Source: Pararge aegeria (lineage: Eukaryota > Arthropoda > Insecta > Lepidoptera > Nymphalidae). From it: DNA of 64,000 nucleotides. The DNA lies in assembly GCF_905163445.1 (NCBI RefSeq), contig NC_053194.1:17464921-17528920 (forward strand), read 5' to 3'. The stretch's first letter is position 1. Each line of letters begins with the position of its first letter. The position numbers and the translations under genes were made by a program. The notes below the pieces were generated by a model. It made no database searches. It worked only from the letters and a program-made list of their open reading frames with translations, and had not been told where the DNA came from. This document shows, one piece after another, positions 11,563 through 23,764 of the stretch.

Positions 11563-11840
11563 TTCACTTTCAGGGACCCGAGTTCGAACGCCAGCACGCA
11601 CCCCTGACTTTTCAAAGTTATGTGCGTTTTAAGTAATTAAAATATCACTTGCTTTAACGGCGAAGGAAAACATCGTGAGGAAACCTGAATGCTAGAGAGT
11701 TATAAAATGTAATCAAAGGTGTGTGGAGTCCACCAATCCGCACTGGGCCAGCATGGTGGACTACGGCCTTAACCTCCTTCTCATTGTGGGAGGAGACCCA
11801 TGCCCTGCATGGTGCACTACTGCCAGCACCCTGTCTCATT
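11563..11840 (+). mobile_element. tRNA-derived SINE (GATAGCCCAGTGGGT family)
   Basis: Plus copy missing the first bases of the head: TTCACTTTCAGGGACCCGAG, then CGAACGCCAGCACGCACC, AAACATCGTGAGGAAACCTG and CCAATCCGCACTGGGCCAGC. Confidence 0.65.
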
Positions 11841-12381
11841 TGACACCTCTTCACACAGGTCAAATTATGTCACGTCAGTTAAATTATCCACTTGTAATGT
11901 ACATAATATACTTACCGATACGAAAACTATAGCAGCTAAATAATTTAAGGAATATTAATCTCTGGAACAACTTCAGAAACTGAGGGCAACGAATATCTTA
12001 CTACGAACCATCTTATTTAACGCTAAATTTGATAAAGTAGGTACTAGGTTATCTTTGAACAGTAGTTAAGTACAGAAACATAACCGCAGAAAGTAATATG
12101 AAACTAGGTAACTAAGTATAAAGGAAACGGAACCAAAGAAGCTTGCAGCAATTAGTGTCCAGATAGAAATAAGAAATGGCCGCTCTTTACCTAAACGCAC
12201 ATAAACATCAACGCTAAATCTCTTCGAAGATTTACTGCCACCATTTTATGCTCTCCTGGTATAATATCTGAGACGTGCCCGACGTTTATATGAGATATTT
12301 TTTTTTATTTATCACCGGTTTGCGCTTCACAACAGTTTCTAAATAAGTGAGGTAGTTTTAGGTCTAAGATTTATTATATTT

Positions 12382-12748
12382 AATAGCTATTGCCCGCGAC
12401 TTCGTCTGCGTTTGATTTTGTTTTTTGATGTGGCATTCAATTTAGTTGTAGTTCTTAAAAAAATTAAAGTATTCAGTATCGCTAAGCCTTAAATAAGGGG
12501 TTTGCTGCTGTCCGCTGAGGAGCTCTGTCCTCTATCTCCAACCACATTCATCAGATCTACACAAAGTTTGGGCAAAATTAAACACATATTATAACCTCTA
12601 CAGTACACAAATAATCATTAAAATCAGTTATAATTTGTCAGAGTTATGGTGTAAAATCGTCAAACACTTTTCACTTTCACGTCACAGTTTTGCGTGAATG
12701 CGTAACAAACAAACTTACAATGATATTTAATATATTAGTAGGGATTAA
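12382..12748 (+). repeat. Dispersed AATATTAGTAGGGAT repeat, copy
   Basis: Same orientation and inner blocks as the copy at 225, with the Cys-like TTGCCCGCGACTTCGTCTGC start intact and the TATATTAGTAGGGAT end intact; the middle is slightly shortened. Confidence 0.65.
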
Positions 12749-14643
12749 TCAACTTACGACTAGCATTACAATGGTTCCCTTACTCACTAGCCTAGACTAC
12801 GTGTAGTTTTTAGTTAGAAATATAGTTTACATTGTATTTAATAATGCTAAACAGCCAAGAATGAACCAAGCCGATGGCATACCTGATAATAACTCGAAAC
12901 CTCTAACCTATAACCAGAGCAAGACTTGCATGCAAGGAACACGCCGCCTTGTGTCCATCAATCAGAGGCGTGGGTGTTAAGCCTCATAACTGCCGCATGG
13001 CGACAGAAATGGCGGTCGTACTTCCCCGGACGACCTGTCCCAAAAAGCCCCATAGTCCCAAAAAGATACATTTTGAGTAACGGAACTATAGACACTTTTT
13101 AGAACCAGCAAGATGAGCTTAACAAGATAAAAATCTAAATAAAATAATAAATTTATCTTTCGCTTAATTCTACGTTTGTAGAAAAAACGACACGACTAAT
13201 AGAAAAGAGGTATTGTTTGAATAATTGAAAGTCAACTGTCAAATCTTTTTTAGAAAAACTAAAATCTTGACTACAGCTAACTTCATGGTGTCGCTTTTTT
13301 GTGACGATTGGACGTTGCGACGGTGTGCGCGCGCATCGTTAAAATTTACTCTCACCATTTGTCCCTGATGCGCCAAAAGAAGTAAAACTTCAATACATTA
13401 CATATAGTTTACCCAGCATAACAAATGTCACGAGTGTCTTTATCCATCATCGACGTAGACAGATAGAATAGAAATATGTTTGATGATAAAATATTCCGCA
13501 TATTACAGTACCTTAAGCTGTATGTTTTGTAGCTTAGTCAGTGAACACTGCTCTAATAAACAAAGCGTCAATATAATGCACATCCTAGTAAGGCCATTCC
13601 AGCATGGTACAGCAAATACCCCATACCCATACCCCATGTATACCCCAGCAAATACAAGAGCAAGCAGTTGAATTTCAAGCATCCGGCACGTTATCGTGAA
13701 ACCCCTAGTCCCAGATAACGTAACGTAAATAAAAGAATATGAAAATTAAGCTTAATTTGCTATACTCCGCGAAAAGCAGGAAAATCTATATGGTGGAATT
13801 CATGATTTCTTCAATCCTTATACTCTACGCCAAACAAACTTCGGCTATGTATACTTACAACTGACTTAACAATTATTGAGACTGAGAGTTCTTCGTAATT
13901 TCTCAACGGCGTGTAAAGTCTACCAATCCGCACTTGGCCAGCGTGGCCGACTACGGCCCTGTGGTAGTCTGGTTTGATGATGATGAATTATTAGTTAGGG
14001 TTGTCCTAGGTAGCCCTAGTTTCCTTTTACTCAACACTGAGTAATTCGGTCGGTACCTTTCCTTTATGCTTCGGAAAGCATAGGCAAAACTAGGCCACGA
14101 TACTACAATCTATTTATAACATTTTATCCTTTTTATACGTACGTCATATCCGCCATATTGGATAAACGTAAGCTTCAATAAAAATTCTTCTTCAATTAAA
14201 GGATTATTCTAATGGAACAAAGCTCGGGTATAAATTGCTCTAACTCAGTTTAAAGTGACACGGCAGCCATTTTCCGTTGAAGATATCTATATTTTCATAT
14301 AAATAGGTAGTCATTTAATATACTGAATAAATGCACATATCACATTTATTCAAATCTTATTCCTACTTAAAACATTTGACTCACCGCTACGTATCGGGAT
14401 ACAATTTGAGTCAGGTGCCATCTAGTTAAGTATTTTACAACTTTTAAAGAAACAAAATGGAAAATTCGACTCGGTGATAACATACACTACCTGGCTACCT
14501 GGCTTTTTACCAGTATTGTTTTCATATCGTTGCTGATCTAGTTTCACAATTACTAATCCCTAGTTTAGGGTATCATATAAAAACTATTATTTTAAATTAA
14601 TACTGCTTATCACACAGATAGATCGCGTACTTGTTTTAACAGT

Positions 14644-15223
14644 TAAACAGTAGTTAGTAATCAATAAAATGTTAGCCAGGAATAACAAACGAAACTATCG
14701 GAAATTAACTCGTAAACAGTAGTTAGTAATCAATAAAATGTTAGCCAGGAAAAACAAACGAAACTATCGGAAATGATCTCGTAAACAGTAGTTAGTAATC
14801 AATAAAATGTTAGCCAGGAAAAACAAACGAAACTATCGGAAATGAACTCGTAAAAAGTAGTTAGTAATCAATAAAATGTTAGCCAGGAAAAACAAACGAA
14901 ACTATCGGAAATGAACTCGTAAACAGTAGGTAGTAATCAATAAAATGTTTGCCAGGAAAAACAAACGAAACTATCGGAAATGAACTCGTAAATAGTAGGT
15001 AGTAATCAATAAAATGTTTGCCAGGAAAAACAAACGAAACTATCGGAAATGAACTCGTAAACAGTAGGTAGTAATCAATAAAATGTTTGCCAGGAAAAAC
15101 AAACGAAACTATCTGAAATGAACTCGTAAATAGTAGGTAGTAATCAATAAAATGTTTGCCAGGAAAAACAAACGAAACTATCGGAAATGAACTCGTAAAC
15201 AGTAGCTAGTAATAAATAAAATG
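14644..15223. repeat. 69-bp tandem array, eight copies plus a partial
   Basis: Copies start at 14644, 14713, 14782, 14851, 14920, 14989, 15058, 15127 and 15196 (partial), an exact 69-bp period with no indels. Each contains TAAACAGTAGTTAGTAATCA and AACAAACGAAACTATCGG. Copies 1-4 have GTTAGCC; copies 5-8 have GTAGGTAG and GTTTGCC. Copies 5 and 7 share CAGTAGG while 6 and 8 share TAGTAGG, so the array last grew as a 138-bp dimer. All frames have stops; it is non-coding. Confidence 0.95.
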
Positions 15224-15504
15224 TGAACTATGTACATTATTCTTCCTTTGATTTAGAAAAATAATAGACGTCAGGTGTAGAATTGAAGCCTACCACGAAA
15301 AAAATCATTTGAACGAATTGAGATACACTCGACGTCTCTACTTTCAATATAAATTAGCGAAGACATTCCGACAAAAGGTTTAAACGACGGCAGTGAAATT
15401 ATTCATTGAACGATACAAAGCTTTCACAGATTCTGTCAAGATTGAGTTATAGATTTAATTTTAATATTATTTAATTTTTAACTTTTATTAATATGCAATC
15501 ATCA

Positions 15505-15935
15505 TCATTGTTATCATTAACAATTACAACCCATTAGCGGGCCACTATACAGGGCACGGGTTTATCCTCAGAGCGAAAAGGTCTTAGGCTGTAGTCCAAC
15601 AAGCTGCCCAAGTGCGGTTTCTTAGACTTCGCACGCTTAAGAGAACATTTCTCAGGCAAGCTGGTTTCCTCACGATGTTTTCCTTCACCGTTAAAACAAG
15701 TGACATTTTAATTGCTTTGAATTATAAAAAGCATATAACTCCGCTGGAGGCAAGCGGCCCAGGACCGTGGATTTTGGAACTCTCTACAAAAAACCTATGT
15801 CCAGCAGTGGACTTCAATCGGTTGAAGTGATGATGATGATGATAACTCCGGAAAGTTAGAGATGCGGGGATCAAACTCGGTCCTTCCGAAAGAGAGACCG
15901 AAGCACTAACCACTAGGCTACCGCCGCGAAATATC
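15505..15935 (-). mobile_element. SINE interrupted by an RTE-like insertion
   Basis: Minus SINE of the GATAGCCCAGTGGGT family: body at 15505-15743 and head at 15842-15935, separated by the 98-bp LINE end. The head shows GGGATCAAACTCGGTCC and CCACTAGGCTACCGCC. Confidence 0.65.
15744..15841 (+). mobile_element. 98-bp RTE-like 3' end inserted in a SINE
   Basis: Plus-strand end of the RTE-like family (PRTVDFGTLYKKPMSSSGL in one frame) closing in GATGATGATGATG. It interrupts a SINE at ATAACTCCG, which is present on both sides (15735-15743 and 15842-15850), so this is a 5'-truncated insertion with a 9-bp target-site duplication. Confidence 0.7.
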
Positions 15936-16134
15936 CGAGAGAAATATTTTGGACCGAAAGACATAAAGATTTTAAACTATTATACCTGAGTAATTTTCGA
16001 TGCCACCAACCTTTGAATGAATAAATACACTTTTATTGTACACCGCATAAGAAAAAATTACAATATTTTTTTATACAAAGTATACTATTAATCATTTATT
16101 GCAAAAAATTTGCTCGCCCATACCAAACGCAAAT

Positions 16135-17045
16135 CAAAGTCAAAGTCAAAGTCAAAAATATCTTTATTCAAGTAGGCCATTTTGATGCGTACATAAGAAC
16201 CACACGGTAGTGAGATGATGGCGATAACCACATTCGTAAACTTAAAACTAAAGCTACGAGGGTTCCAAACGCGTCCTGGTCTAAGAAGAAGCCCACAACA
16301 AACTTAGCCGGGTGTTTTTTTTTTTGTTATCACCATCTCACAATGTCATTTTAAATTATTAGAAGAGCAACCTGGTTAGAGCAATAATTTACACCCAAGC
16401 TTTTTTATCGTTTACGTAGTCCTTTATACTATAATAGGACTTTTCTATAAGCTTACGTTTAATACAAACTGAACTTTTTAAGAGACATCTCCAAGATGAC
16501 AATTGGTAGTTTATTGTAGAATTGTATGCAATTTCCTTTAAACGAATTATGAATTTTATGTAACCTAGTATATTGCACTGTAAGTTTTTTCTTACTTCTA
16601 ATGTTTAAATTATTGCAGTCACATTTTTTCTTAAATTTAGAATTTTTTTTATGAACGTACATTAAATTTTCAAATATGTACTGACTATACACTGTCATTA
16701 TTTTAAAATCTTTAAATTTATCTCTCAATGACTCTCTCGGACCCATTTTGTAGATAGAACGAACAGCCCTCTTCTGCAGCACGAAAATAGTGCTAATATC
16801 AGCAGCATTACCCCAAAGTAAAATTCCATATGACATAATGCTGTGAAAGTAACTAAAATATACCAGTCTCGCAGTTTCTATGTCGGTCATATGGCGTATC
16901 TTCTTTACCGCATAGGCAGCAGAACTAAGCCTGTTCGATAAATTATTTACATGAGGGCCCCATTGAAGTTTAGAATCTAACGTTATTCCTAGAAAAACTG
17001 TCGTATCCTCCAGTTTCAGTTCCTCATTATTAAGTAGTATAAGTA
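16135..17045 (-). mobile_element. 5'-truncated jockey/CR1-like LINE with RT C-terminus
   Basis: A minus-strand frame from about 17040 to 16459 reads VFLGITLDSKLQWGPHVNNL, then ARLVYFSYFHSIMSYGILLW, and continues as the C-terminal thumb region of a non-LTR reverse transcriptase. A 3' UTR follows, ending at 16135 in TTTGAC repeats, the usual short-repeat tail of this LINE type. The palm domain is missing, so the copy is inactive. Its UTR is also found alone elsewhere in the window. Confidence 0.8.
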
Positions 17046-17649
17046 GATAGAATCATTTTTTGACCAATTATTTTGTACCTATTTACCACATATTATGCTA
17101 CACGTGTTTATTGCAAATTAATGAATTATTGTTATTATTAAATATGCCAAAAAATAGGCTTTAAAGGCATCTTTAAAAAAACTCTAGATGATTTTTTATG
17201 AGATGTTTTTGACATTATGAAAGTCGATTACAAAGAAAGTTACAAAGACAGGAAACACACAAAATCGTAACTTTAGATATCGCAAACGTCGCTGAAGAAC
17301 CGGTGTAAATATAAAATATTCATGATCTAGTTTGAATGAAAATTTCACTCTTACTTTTCTGCGAATTCGGAGCAATTTATTGAATAAATTCTAAATCGCT
17401 AACTTAATTTAGTATTCACAGGCGCACCTCTCCAATAAATTGTACCGTAATAAAAAATATGAGATCATTTTCCAAGGAGACAGGTATGTAAAACTACTAC
17501 TAACACTGCACCGCTACTTTGCCCGCGTGAGTTTGATTTCACGAGGCGAAAATCAACTTTAACTCTTTCGTGGTAGAAAGAGAGGAAGGAGGTTTTCTTT
17601 TGATTTGAAAATATTATGCATGTTTCCATCTGTATACTAACACTGATTT

Positions 17650-17930
17650 TACAACCTCCGTGGCGCAGTGGTGAACGCCGTGGTCTGCTAAGCCGAGGTG
17701 CCGAGGTCCCGAGTTCGATTCCCGGTGGGGAAAATGTGGGTACCGAGTGGGGGGCTAAAGCAATGGCTAGTTACCACACGACCGACAATGACGTACCGCT
17801 AAGTAATATAGCGTTCTGGTACGATGTCGCGTTGAAATTGTTATGTAGGTATATTGAGCGTCAAGGCAGGCATCTAAGACTGTATAATCACTTACCAGTA
17901 AGTGAGATTGCAGTCAAGGGCTAACTAAGC
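17650..17930 (+). mobile_element. tRNA-derived SINE (CTCCGTGGCGCAGTGGT family)
   Basis: A good tRNA-like head: A box TGGCGCAGTGGTGA, B box GAGTTCGATTCCCGG. The body has a GCTAGTTACCACACGACCGA segment, CGCTAAG, GTTCTGGTACGATGTCGC, and ends near CAGTCAAGGGCTAACTAAG. The open frame across it is incidental. Related copies: 25360-25625, 29195-29400, 58880-59265, 62685-62800. Confidence 0.65.
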
Positions 17931-18181
17931 TTTGAACAAACGATGGATGGGCCTTTAAAGGTAAATTTGCTGCGCTAATTCTACCAGCTAGCCTTGAAAC
18001 CTGCCATCTACATTTTTATGGCGTTTAGTAAAAGATTACTATATACTTTCTTTGCTACATTGTACTTGGCACTGACTTAATAATGTTGCAGGAAATATTT
18101 CTTTGTTGGTTTTTAGTTTTTTTACGAAGACGGTTATTTACTGTCAAAAACCTTTTTTTATTCAACATGTTCCAACAATCA

Positions 18182-18635
18182 CTACTAATATTATAAATTT
18201 CAATGTAAGTTTGTTTGTTACGCTTTCACGCAAAATCTACTTAACCGATCCTTATGAAACTTTGTACACATATTCTTTGAATTGTAAGAAGTAATATAGG
18301 ATACTTTTTATCCCGACATTAAGCTCGGTTCCTTTGGGAGAGGGGATGAGTGTTTGACGATTTTACACCATAGCTCCGACAAATTATAACCGATTTAAGT
18401 AATTATTTTTTTACTATAGAGGTTATAATATGTGTTTAATTTTGCCCAAACTTTGTGTAGATCTGATGAATGTGGTTGGAGATAGAGGACAGAACTCCTC
18501 AGTGGACAGCTGCAGACCCCTCATTTAAGGCTTAGCGATACTGAATACTTTAAAATTTTTTTGAACTAAAACTAAATTGAATGCCACATCAAAAAAAAAA
18601 TCAAACGCAGATGAAGTCGCGGGCAACAGCTAGTA
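18182..18635 (-). repeat. Dispersed AATATTAGTAGGGAT repeat, most complete copy
   Basis: About 454 bp, minus orientation, with all inner blocks: CTTTCACGCAAAATCTACTT, CCCGACATTAAGCTCGGTTC, TAGATCTGATGAATGTGGTT and AGTCGCGGGCAACAGCTAGT. Confidence 0.65.
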
Positions 18636-19373
18636 TGTATATAATACAATAATATTATGATAATGTTATGAGATAAAAAATTTTTTCGCCTCATTTCGGC
18701 GGCTATTTTTATTATTATAGCCTTGTTAGTTCACGGAATCAAGATATTTTGCATACTATTGTCGAGATAATTTCATGGAGATAAATTCCTTCCTTTTAAA
18801 AATTGATTTACTGCTATAGAATTGGAAAAAAACACCAAAATAGGTCAAAAAAATTTCCTGTCCGTCATGTGTGAAACCCGAAAACACCGAAAACACTCTT
18901 GTGAAAAAATCCATTATTTGAGTTAAATTAAAAAAAAAAAAAATCTAATCGACGATTGTAGGTCACTGTATGCGAATGATTAATTAATTCAGTGTAGTTT
19001 AATTGCAATTAATAAAATAAAAAACGAAAACTGCAAGACTGTATATCTATATATATCCATGTAAAATTAACATGGATGGTGATATATCTATATCTATAGA
19101 TATTATGTACATTTTATTCCACCAGGGGCGCCTGTGCATCACTTTCCTAGTACAGCTGTTTTAATTTTTTTTTGTTTTCTTTTTTTTTTCACCACTCATG
19201 TGTTTTTTTTTCGTTATTTATTGACAAATAATTGGATAGCTATTTTATTAATGAGTCGTGCACTTTTGGATTTTCCAAACTTTTATCGATATATTTTTCG
19301 CTCGCAGTTACGTGCATCTATTTATATTATTGTGGTCACATTCACTATTTTTAAGAAATGTTACATCATCATC

Positions 19374-19600
19374 ATCATATCAACCTATTACGAGCCCACT
19401 ACAGGGCACGTGTCTTCTCCCACAATGAGGCCGTAACCCACCACGCTGGCCCAGTGCGGATTGGTGGACTCCACACACCTTTGAGAACATTATGTAGAGA
19501 TCTCAAGTATGCAGGTTTCCTCACGATGTTTTTCTTCACCGTTGAAGCAAGAGATATTTTAATTACTTAAAACGCACATAGCTTAGAAATGTGGCAGGTG
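19374..19600 (-). mobile_element. tRNA-derived SINE (GATAGCCCAGTGGGT family), body
   Basis: Minus copy from CATCATATCAACCTATTACG to AACGCACATAGCTTAG; the tRNA-like head is missing. Confidence 0.6.
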
Positions 19601-20411
19601 TTTACTTACTGTTAATGATAATAGGTATTGAAAATTATTATTGCTTATTTAAATTATTTCATTTTTAATTAAACTTTGTAGGTATACGTATATATTAAAT
19701 TTAGTTGTAGATAATTATCTTTATATTGTTCGAGAATATAGGTTAATGGTCCATAACGAGACTTTGAGTAAAAGGTTAAATGTTCGGTCAACCATCCAGT
19801 TACCAACGCAATATATAATTAAAACACTAAGACAGACTTCTAAATTGAAAGTATACCGTTCTATATCAGAATAAAATAAAAAGAACCAATAAGAAGAATA
19901 CGTATGCAGCCCTCCAATAAATTCTGCGAGCGATAAATCTCCGGGAACAAAAATTTGCCGACATGTCCAAAGTTATAGACCAAGAAAGACTTGCGATAAA
20001 ACTCACGTGCTTAAAATATTTTAACTTAAGATATTCCGCCGGAGCCTTAGGACCTCGGAGGCTTACTATCGTATAAATCATGAACTTGATTTATGAGTTA
20101 CAGTTAGATTAAGGTCTCCCAAACAGGTGCGAAATTCCAGCAGGAGTTTTAATACTGTCCTATTTATCCTTCATGGAAAAGTTTTGACAACCTTCTTCTA
20201 AATAAATCGAAATTCCTGTACTGACCAAATACATGCGAGAAGCAGCCGGAAAAAGTTTTATGAAAATCCACACCTTTCGTGGTTTAGCGGCCAACTAAAT
20301 TAATTATACATTACATTAAATTATCGTCTCGTATAATTCTTATTTATCTCTTCGTCTTATTTAAAAATGGAACGATCTTTTACTCCTTAACATGGCAACC
20401 AAGGAGGTAAC

Positions 20412-20783
20412 TAAACCATCCATAAAGTACGTCACACGTTAATGGGGAGGGAGGGTATCACCGAAGTGTGACATCGTGTGACAAGGGGCATGGAGGGGTC
20501 AATACTTTTGTGACGTCACATGTTTAAATTTAAAATACTAAAACGCAAAGTTTGGATGTGAATTAAAAATTTTGATTTTATTAGATTATTATTTAATAAA
20601 AATAAGTAAAAAATGAAAATAGCTGTTTTCTCTCGATTATTTTTAAATACATACATAAATTTAAAAAATGTGTGACGTCACATCAGGAGGGGGGGGTTAT
20701 AAAAATGTGACAACCTGTGACAAGGACGGGGGGAGGGGTTCAAAAGTCCTAAAATTCGTGTGACGTACTTTATGGATGGCCCC
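20412..20783. mobile_element. MITE with CCATCCATAAAGTACGTCAC inverted ends
   Basis: The 23-bp terminal inverted repeats are at 20416-20438 and 20757-20779. Inside, GTGTGACA, TGTGACGTCACAT and AGGGGGG-type motifs recur towards both ends. About 370 bp and no coding capacity, so a non-autonomous DNA element. Ends starting GGGGCCATCCATAAAGTACG are widespread in insect genomes as I recall. Confidence 0.75.
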
Positions 20784-20939
20784 TAATATCAAAGGTTATA
20801 TTTAAATTATTGAAAAGACAAAAACTATTGTTGTTCTTTGTTCATCATTCATTTTGAAAAGTTATTGTTTTATTAAATAAAAAAAACTTAATTTTAATTA
20901 GTAGTAGTATTAATAGACGGATCAAACAGATTCGCCTAT

Positions 20940-21180
20940 AAACAGAGCAACACTTCACAGGGTATGCTAGGAGCACGTCCCGCAACATGAATTTAAGGAG
21001 TAGGTATTAAGCCTCATGTGCCTACAACTACACCGGAAACCACGCCCTTCAGACCGGAACACAGCATTGCAACTATGCTGCTTAGCGGCAGAAATAACCA
21101 CGTTGAAATGCTCAGTCGGAAAAGCTCTTAACATGGAAGTCGCTTTCGTAATTTTTTTAAATCCTATTATTTTACTAGGC
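20940..21180 (-). repeat. Dispersed repeat with GCCTCATGTGCCTACAACT
   Basis: Related stretches at 12898-13030 and 62395-62660 share AGAGCAAxxCTTxxxxGGxATGC, GTGTTAAGCCTCAT-type and GACCGGAACACAGCATTGCA, CAxATGCTGCTTxGCGGCAGA. A minus-strand frame reads VVISAAKQHSCNAVFRSEGR in one copy and LISAAKQHCCNAVFRSKGLH in another, so it may be the coding tail of a LINE. The distant piece at 4960-5110 is similar. Confidence 0.5.
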
Positions 21181-21346
21181 ATCTAATATATATCGTGACT
21201 GAAATCGCATTATGAACTATAATTTCCTCCGGGACCGACGCGGCGGCTAATATTAAACAGATTGCTTTAAATGTATTGGATTTTTTATCACTACCTACCG
21301 GCCAATACCCGGGGGCCCGTTCTCCCTTTCCAAAGTACTTTTGATT

Positions 21347-21957
21347 TCAATAAGTTTCGAGTGTTTTCCGAGTAATGACCAAGGTACAGGTGAAAATCAA
21401 AACCAAAACTTCCTTTATCCAAATATGCAATACCTTCAAGCAATAATTATTAGGGATAGTCGTACAGAGGTCCGGCAGCCGCCCTTACTGGTATCGGTAG
21501 TAAGGACCCCACGCACTGTTTCGACGCTGCCTAGATAATGTCGGCATTTACAACGAGAACAAAAGCGTTGAGCTCCGATGAAGCCATCTGGACGTAATGC
21601 TTTCTAGACTAATTCGACGTTTACCACGTAATCAAATAATGTAACTCTTTTTTATAATACTGTATGCAATCCTAAGGCAAGGAGATCCGATCTCTCGCAG
21701 CCTTTTCCATGCTCTTCTAGAAAATATCTTCAGAAAGCTAGACTGGACTGGATTAGGGATAAATAAATAAGGAATAGTTAAAACCATCTTCAGTTCGCTG
21801 ACGACATAGTTATTCAAATAAATTTCGAGTGTTTTCCGAGTAATGACCAAGGTACAGGTGAAAATCAAAATCAAAACTTCCTTTATCCAAATATGCAATA
21901 CCTTCAAGCAATAATTATTAGGGATAGTCGTAAAGAGGGACAGCCGCCCTTACAGCA
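21347..21957. repeat. 140-bp direct repeat flanking an RT fragment
   Basis: 21347-21490 and 21816-21957 are about 95% identical by eye (GTTTTCCGAGTAATGACCAA, CAATAATTATTAGGGATAGT). The copies are in direct orientation; between them lie about 160 unassigned bases and the RTE-like RT core. Confidence 0.75.
21650..21815 (+). mobile_element. RTE-like reverse-transcriptase core fragment
   Basis: Contains RQGDPIS, then ENIFRKLDWTGLGINK, and in a shifted frame QFADDIVI, which is the active-site block (FADD) of the RT palm. Frame changes make it non-functional. It ends exactly where the second copy of a 140-bp direct repeat begins. Confidence 0.65.
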
Positions 21958-22524
21958 ACAACCTATAATAAATATTGGCAACCTACCAAATGACATGAAG
22001 TTAAGAAGAAGGGTTACGTTGTACACAAAATAATATTTATTGTTTATATTTCATTGTTGTCAGTCAATCAAGCATGGTTATAATATGAATAGTCATAGAT
22101 TATGTGAAAACGGCCCAGTGAAGAACTAGGAGAACATGAAACGTGTACTCTAGTGCTACTGTAGAAAAATAATTTCGAAATGTAACGAAATAAAAATAAA
22201 CGCCATGAATAATTCAAAGTTTTTTTTTGCTAAACACCCAATTCCGTCTTGGCATAAGCATTATAAATATGTGTTCCGACTTGCCAAAACAGGTAAAATA
22301 CGGAAACGGTTAAGTCCGATTTTATCTTCCCAGAGCATTTATGGGGTACTAGGAACCCATGTGTTTAACTGTCAGAAAATTGTATATAAATAGAGTTTAG
22401 GCTATTTTAAAACTTCGTAAAACAACAAAGTTTGAAACGAGTCGACTATATTATTATTATTATTATTACTATTAAACTCTTTATTTATATAATATAGGAA
22501 TCAGAGTCCTCTAGAAACATATAA

Positions 22525-23560
22525 TAAGATTCATCTTTCGACTTTTAATATACCTCACCTTCAATGTTGTTTAAAGTCTCTGATTTTTGTTTTTCAGATC
22601 GATTGATCTTTCTAGTTTTAGACAGGACAAGTTCTTTCACATATTCCTTTCGCCCTTTTGGTACCCATTTCAGTTTAAACATTCGATGGGACACTGAGGC
22701 TAATAAAGCTTTTTTTAGTTGTTTGCTGCTGGTTTCAACTGCAAAAATCGTTTAAACTGTCTATCTAAGTTTTATTCTATTACATCTAGCAGAGGGCTGC
22801 AGTATTTCAGATTTTTTATTCTGAGGATTTTCGATAACATGTTGGATTCTGTAAAAGTCCGGTAACAGACAGCCATAATAAGTGTCTTCTTCGACTTGCA
22901 GGCTTTGAATATCTTCTGGTATATATTGGCTTTGAACATATTCTCTTAAGAAGTGAAATTTATTTTCTTTCAGCGGTGGTAACTTTAAAATTTTCATGGC
23001 TTCATTAAGATGGTTCTGCACGGCTAAAAGATCTTGCATTGTATTATAGTAGGAGTTCCATCGAGTTGCACATGGTGAAGTTGGTGACTTCCCTGTTATT
23101 TGTAAATATGTCTCGCATGCCTTTGGGGATCTAGCACACAAGTTCCACAGTGCTTGGCACTTTGATAATGCTGTGTCATATAGTTTTAAAAAAAATATAT
23201 TTTTGATTCTTGCTTGTTTGAAATCAGTACTAGCAATCAGGTTTAAAGTGTGTGGCACATCTATCATGTCCAGGCAGAAAGCAATCACCTTCTAAGTCTG
23301 ATGAAGCATCTGGAAAAACTTGTAAATCATCATCTTTACTACCTTCATCAAGTGATGTCTTTCAATATCTCCAAATGTTTGTGAAACATGTTCTTTTTTA
23401 ACATAACTACCTCTGAATCAGACTTTCCAAATACCTCAAAAGCCTTTACCATATTTGAGCCGTTATCTGCAAACGTTTTAACAATTTTTGATAGTTTGAG
23501 ATTATAGTCTGAATGTATATCAGCTATCATGTCAGCAACTTTTTCATTTGTGTGAGCCGC
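22525..23560 (-). pseudogene. Broken hAT-superfamily transposase
   Basis: Fragments of a hAT transposase in three frames. Upstream part: THxNEKVADMIADI, then FADNGSNMVKAFEVFG (the usual DNxSNMVKAF block). Middle: DCFLPGHDRC, then PHTLNLIASTD (the C-x-H-x-LNL block), then TRWNSYYNTMQDLL. C-terminal part: ALLASVSHRMFKLKWVPKGR, a hAT-like LLAxxxHPxFKLxW block. At least two frameshifts and one in-frame stop separate these, and the 5' end stops at a SINE near 23560. It is a dead copy, not a domesticated gene. Confidence 0.75.
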
Positions 23561-23764
23561 ATCATCATCATCATCATCATCACCGTCATCATCTTATCTT
23601 ATAATATACAGATAATCACCCAGACACTGAAAAACATTTGTGGTCCAAAGCCTTGGACTCAGAAAGCAGAGTTACTGCCAACTGCACCAATCAGCTGTCA
23701 AGTTAGTAATGATAATAAACGGTAGCGACGGCTTAATCTGTAATTGTTAATTCTTAACAATTAT

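Noticed and set aside
14644..15223. CRISPR-like array
   Set aside because: Direct 69-bp repeats with no distinct spacers, in a eukaryotic genome; it is a minisatellite.
17652..17732. A true tRNA gene
   Set aside because: A and B boxes are present, but no proper cloverleaf or acceptor stem is visible and the same head with the same body recurs elsewhere, so it is a SINE.
22205..22393. Small plus-strand protein
   Set aside because: Short, no homology recognised, no splice context; consistent with chance.
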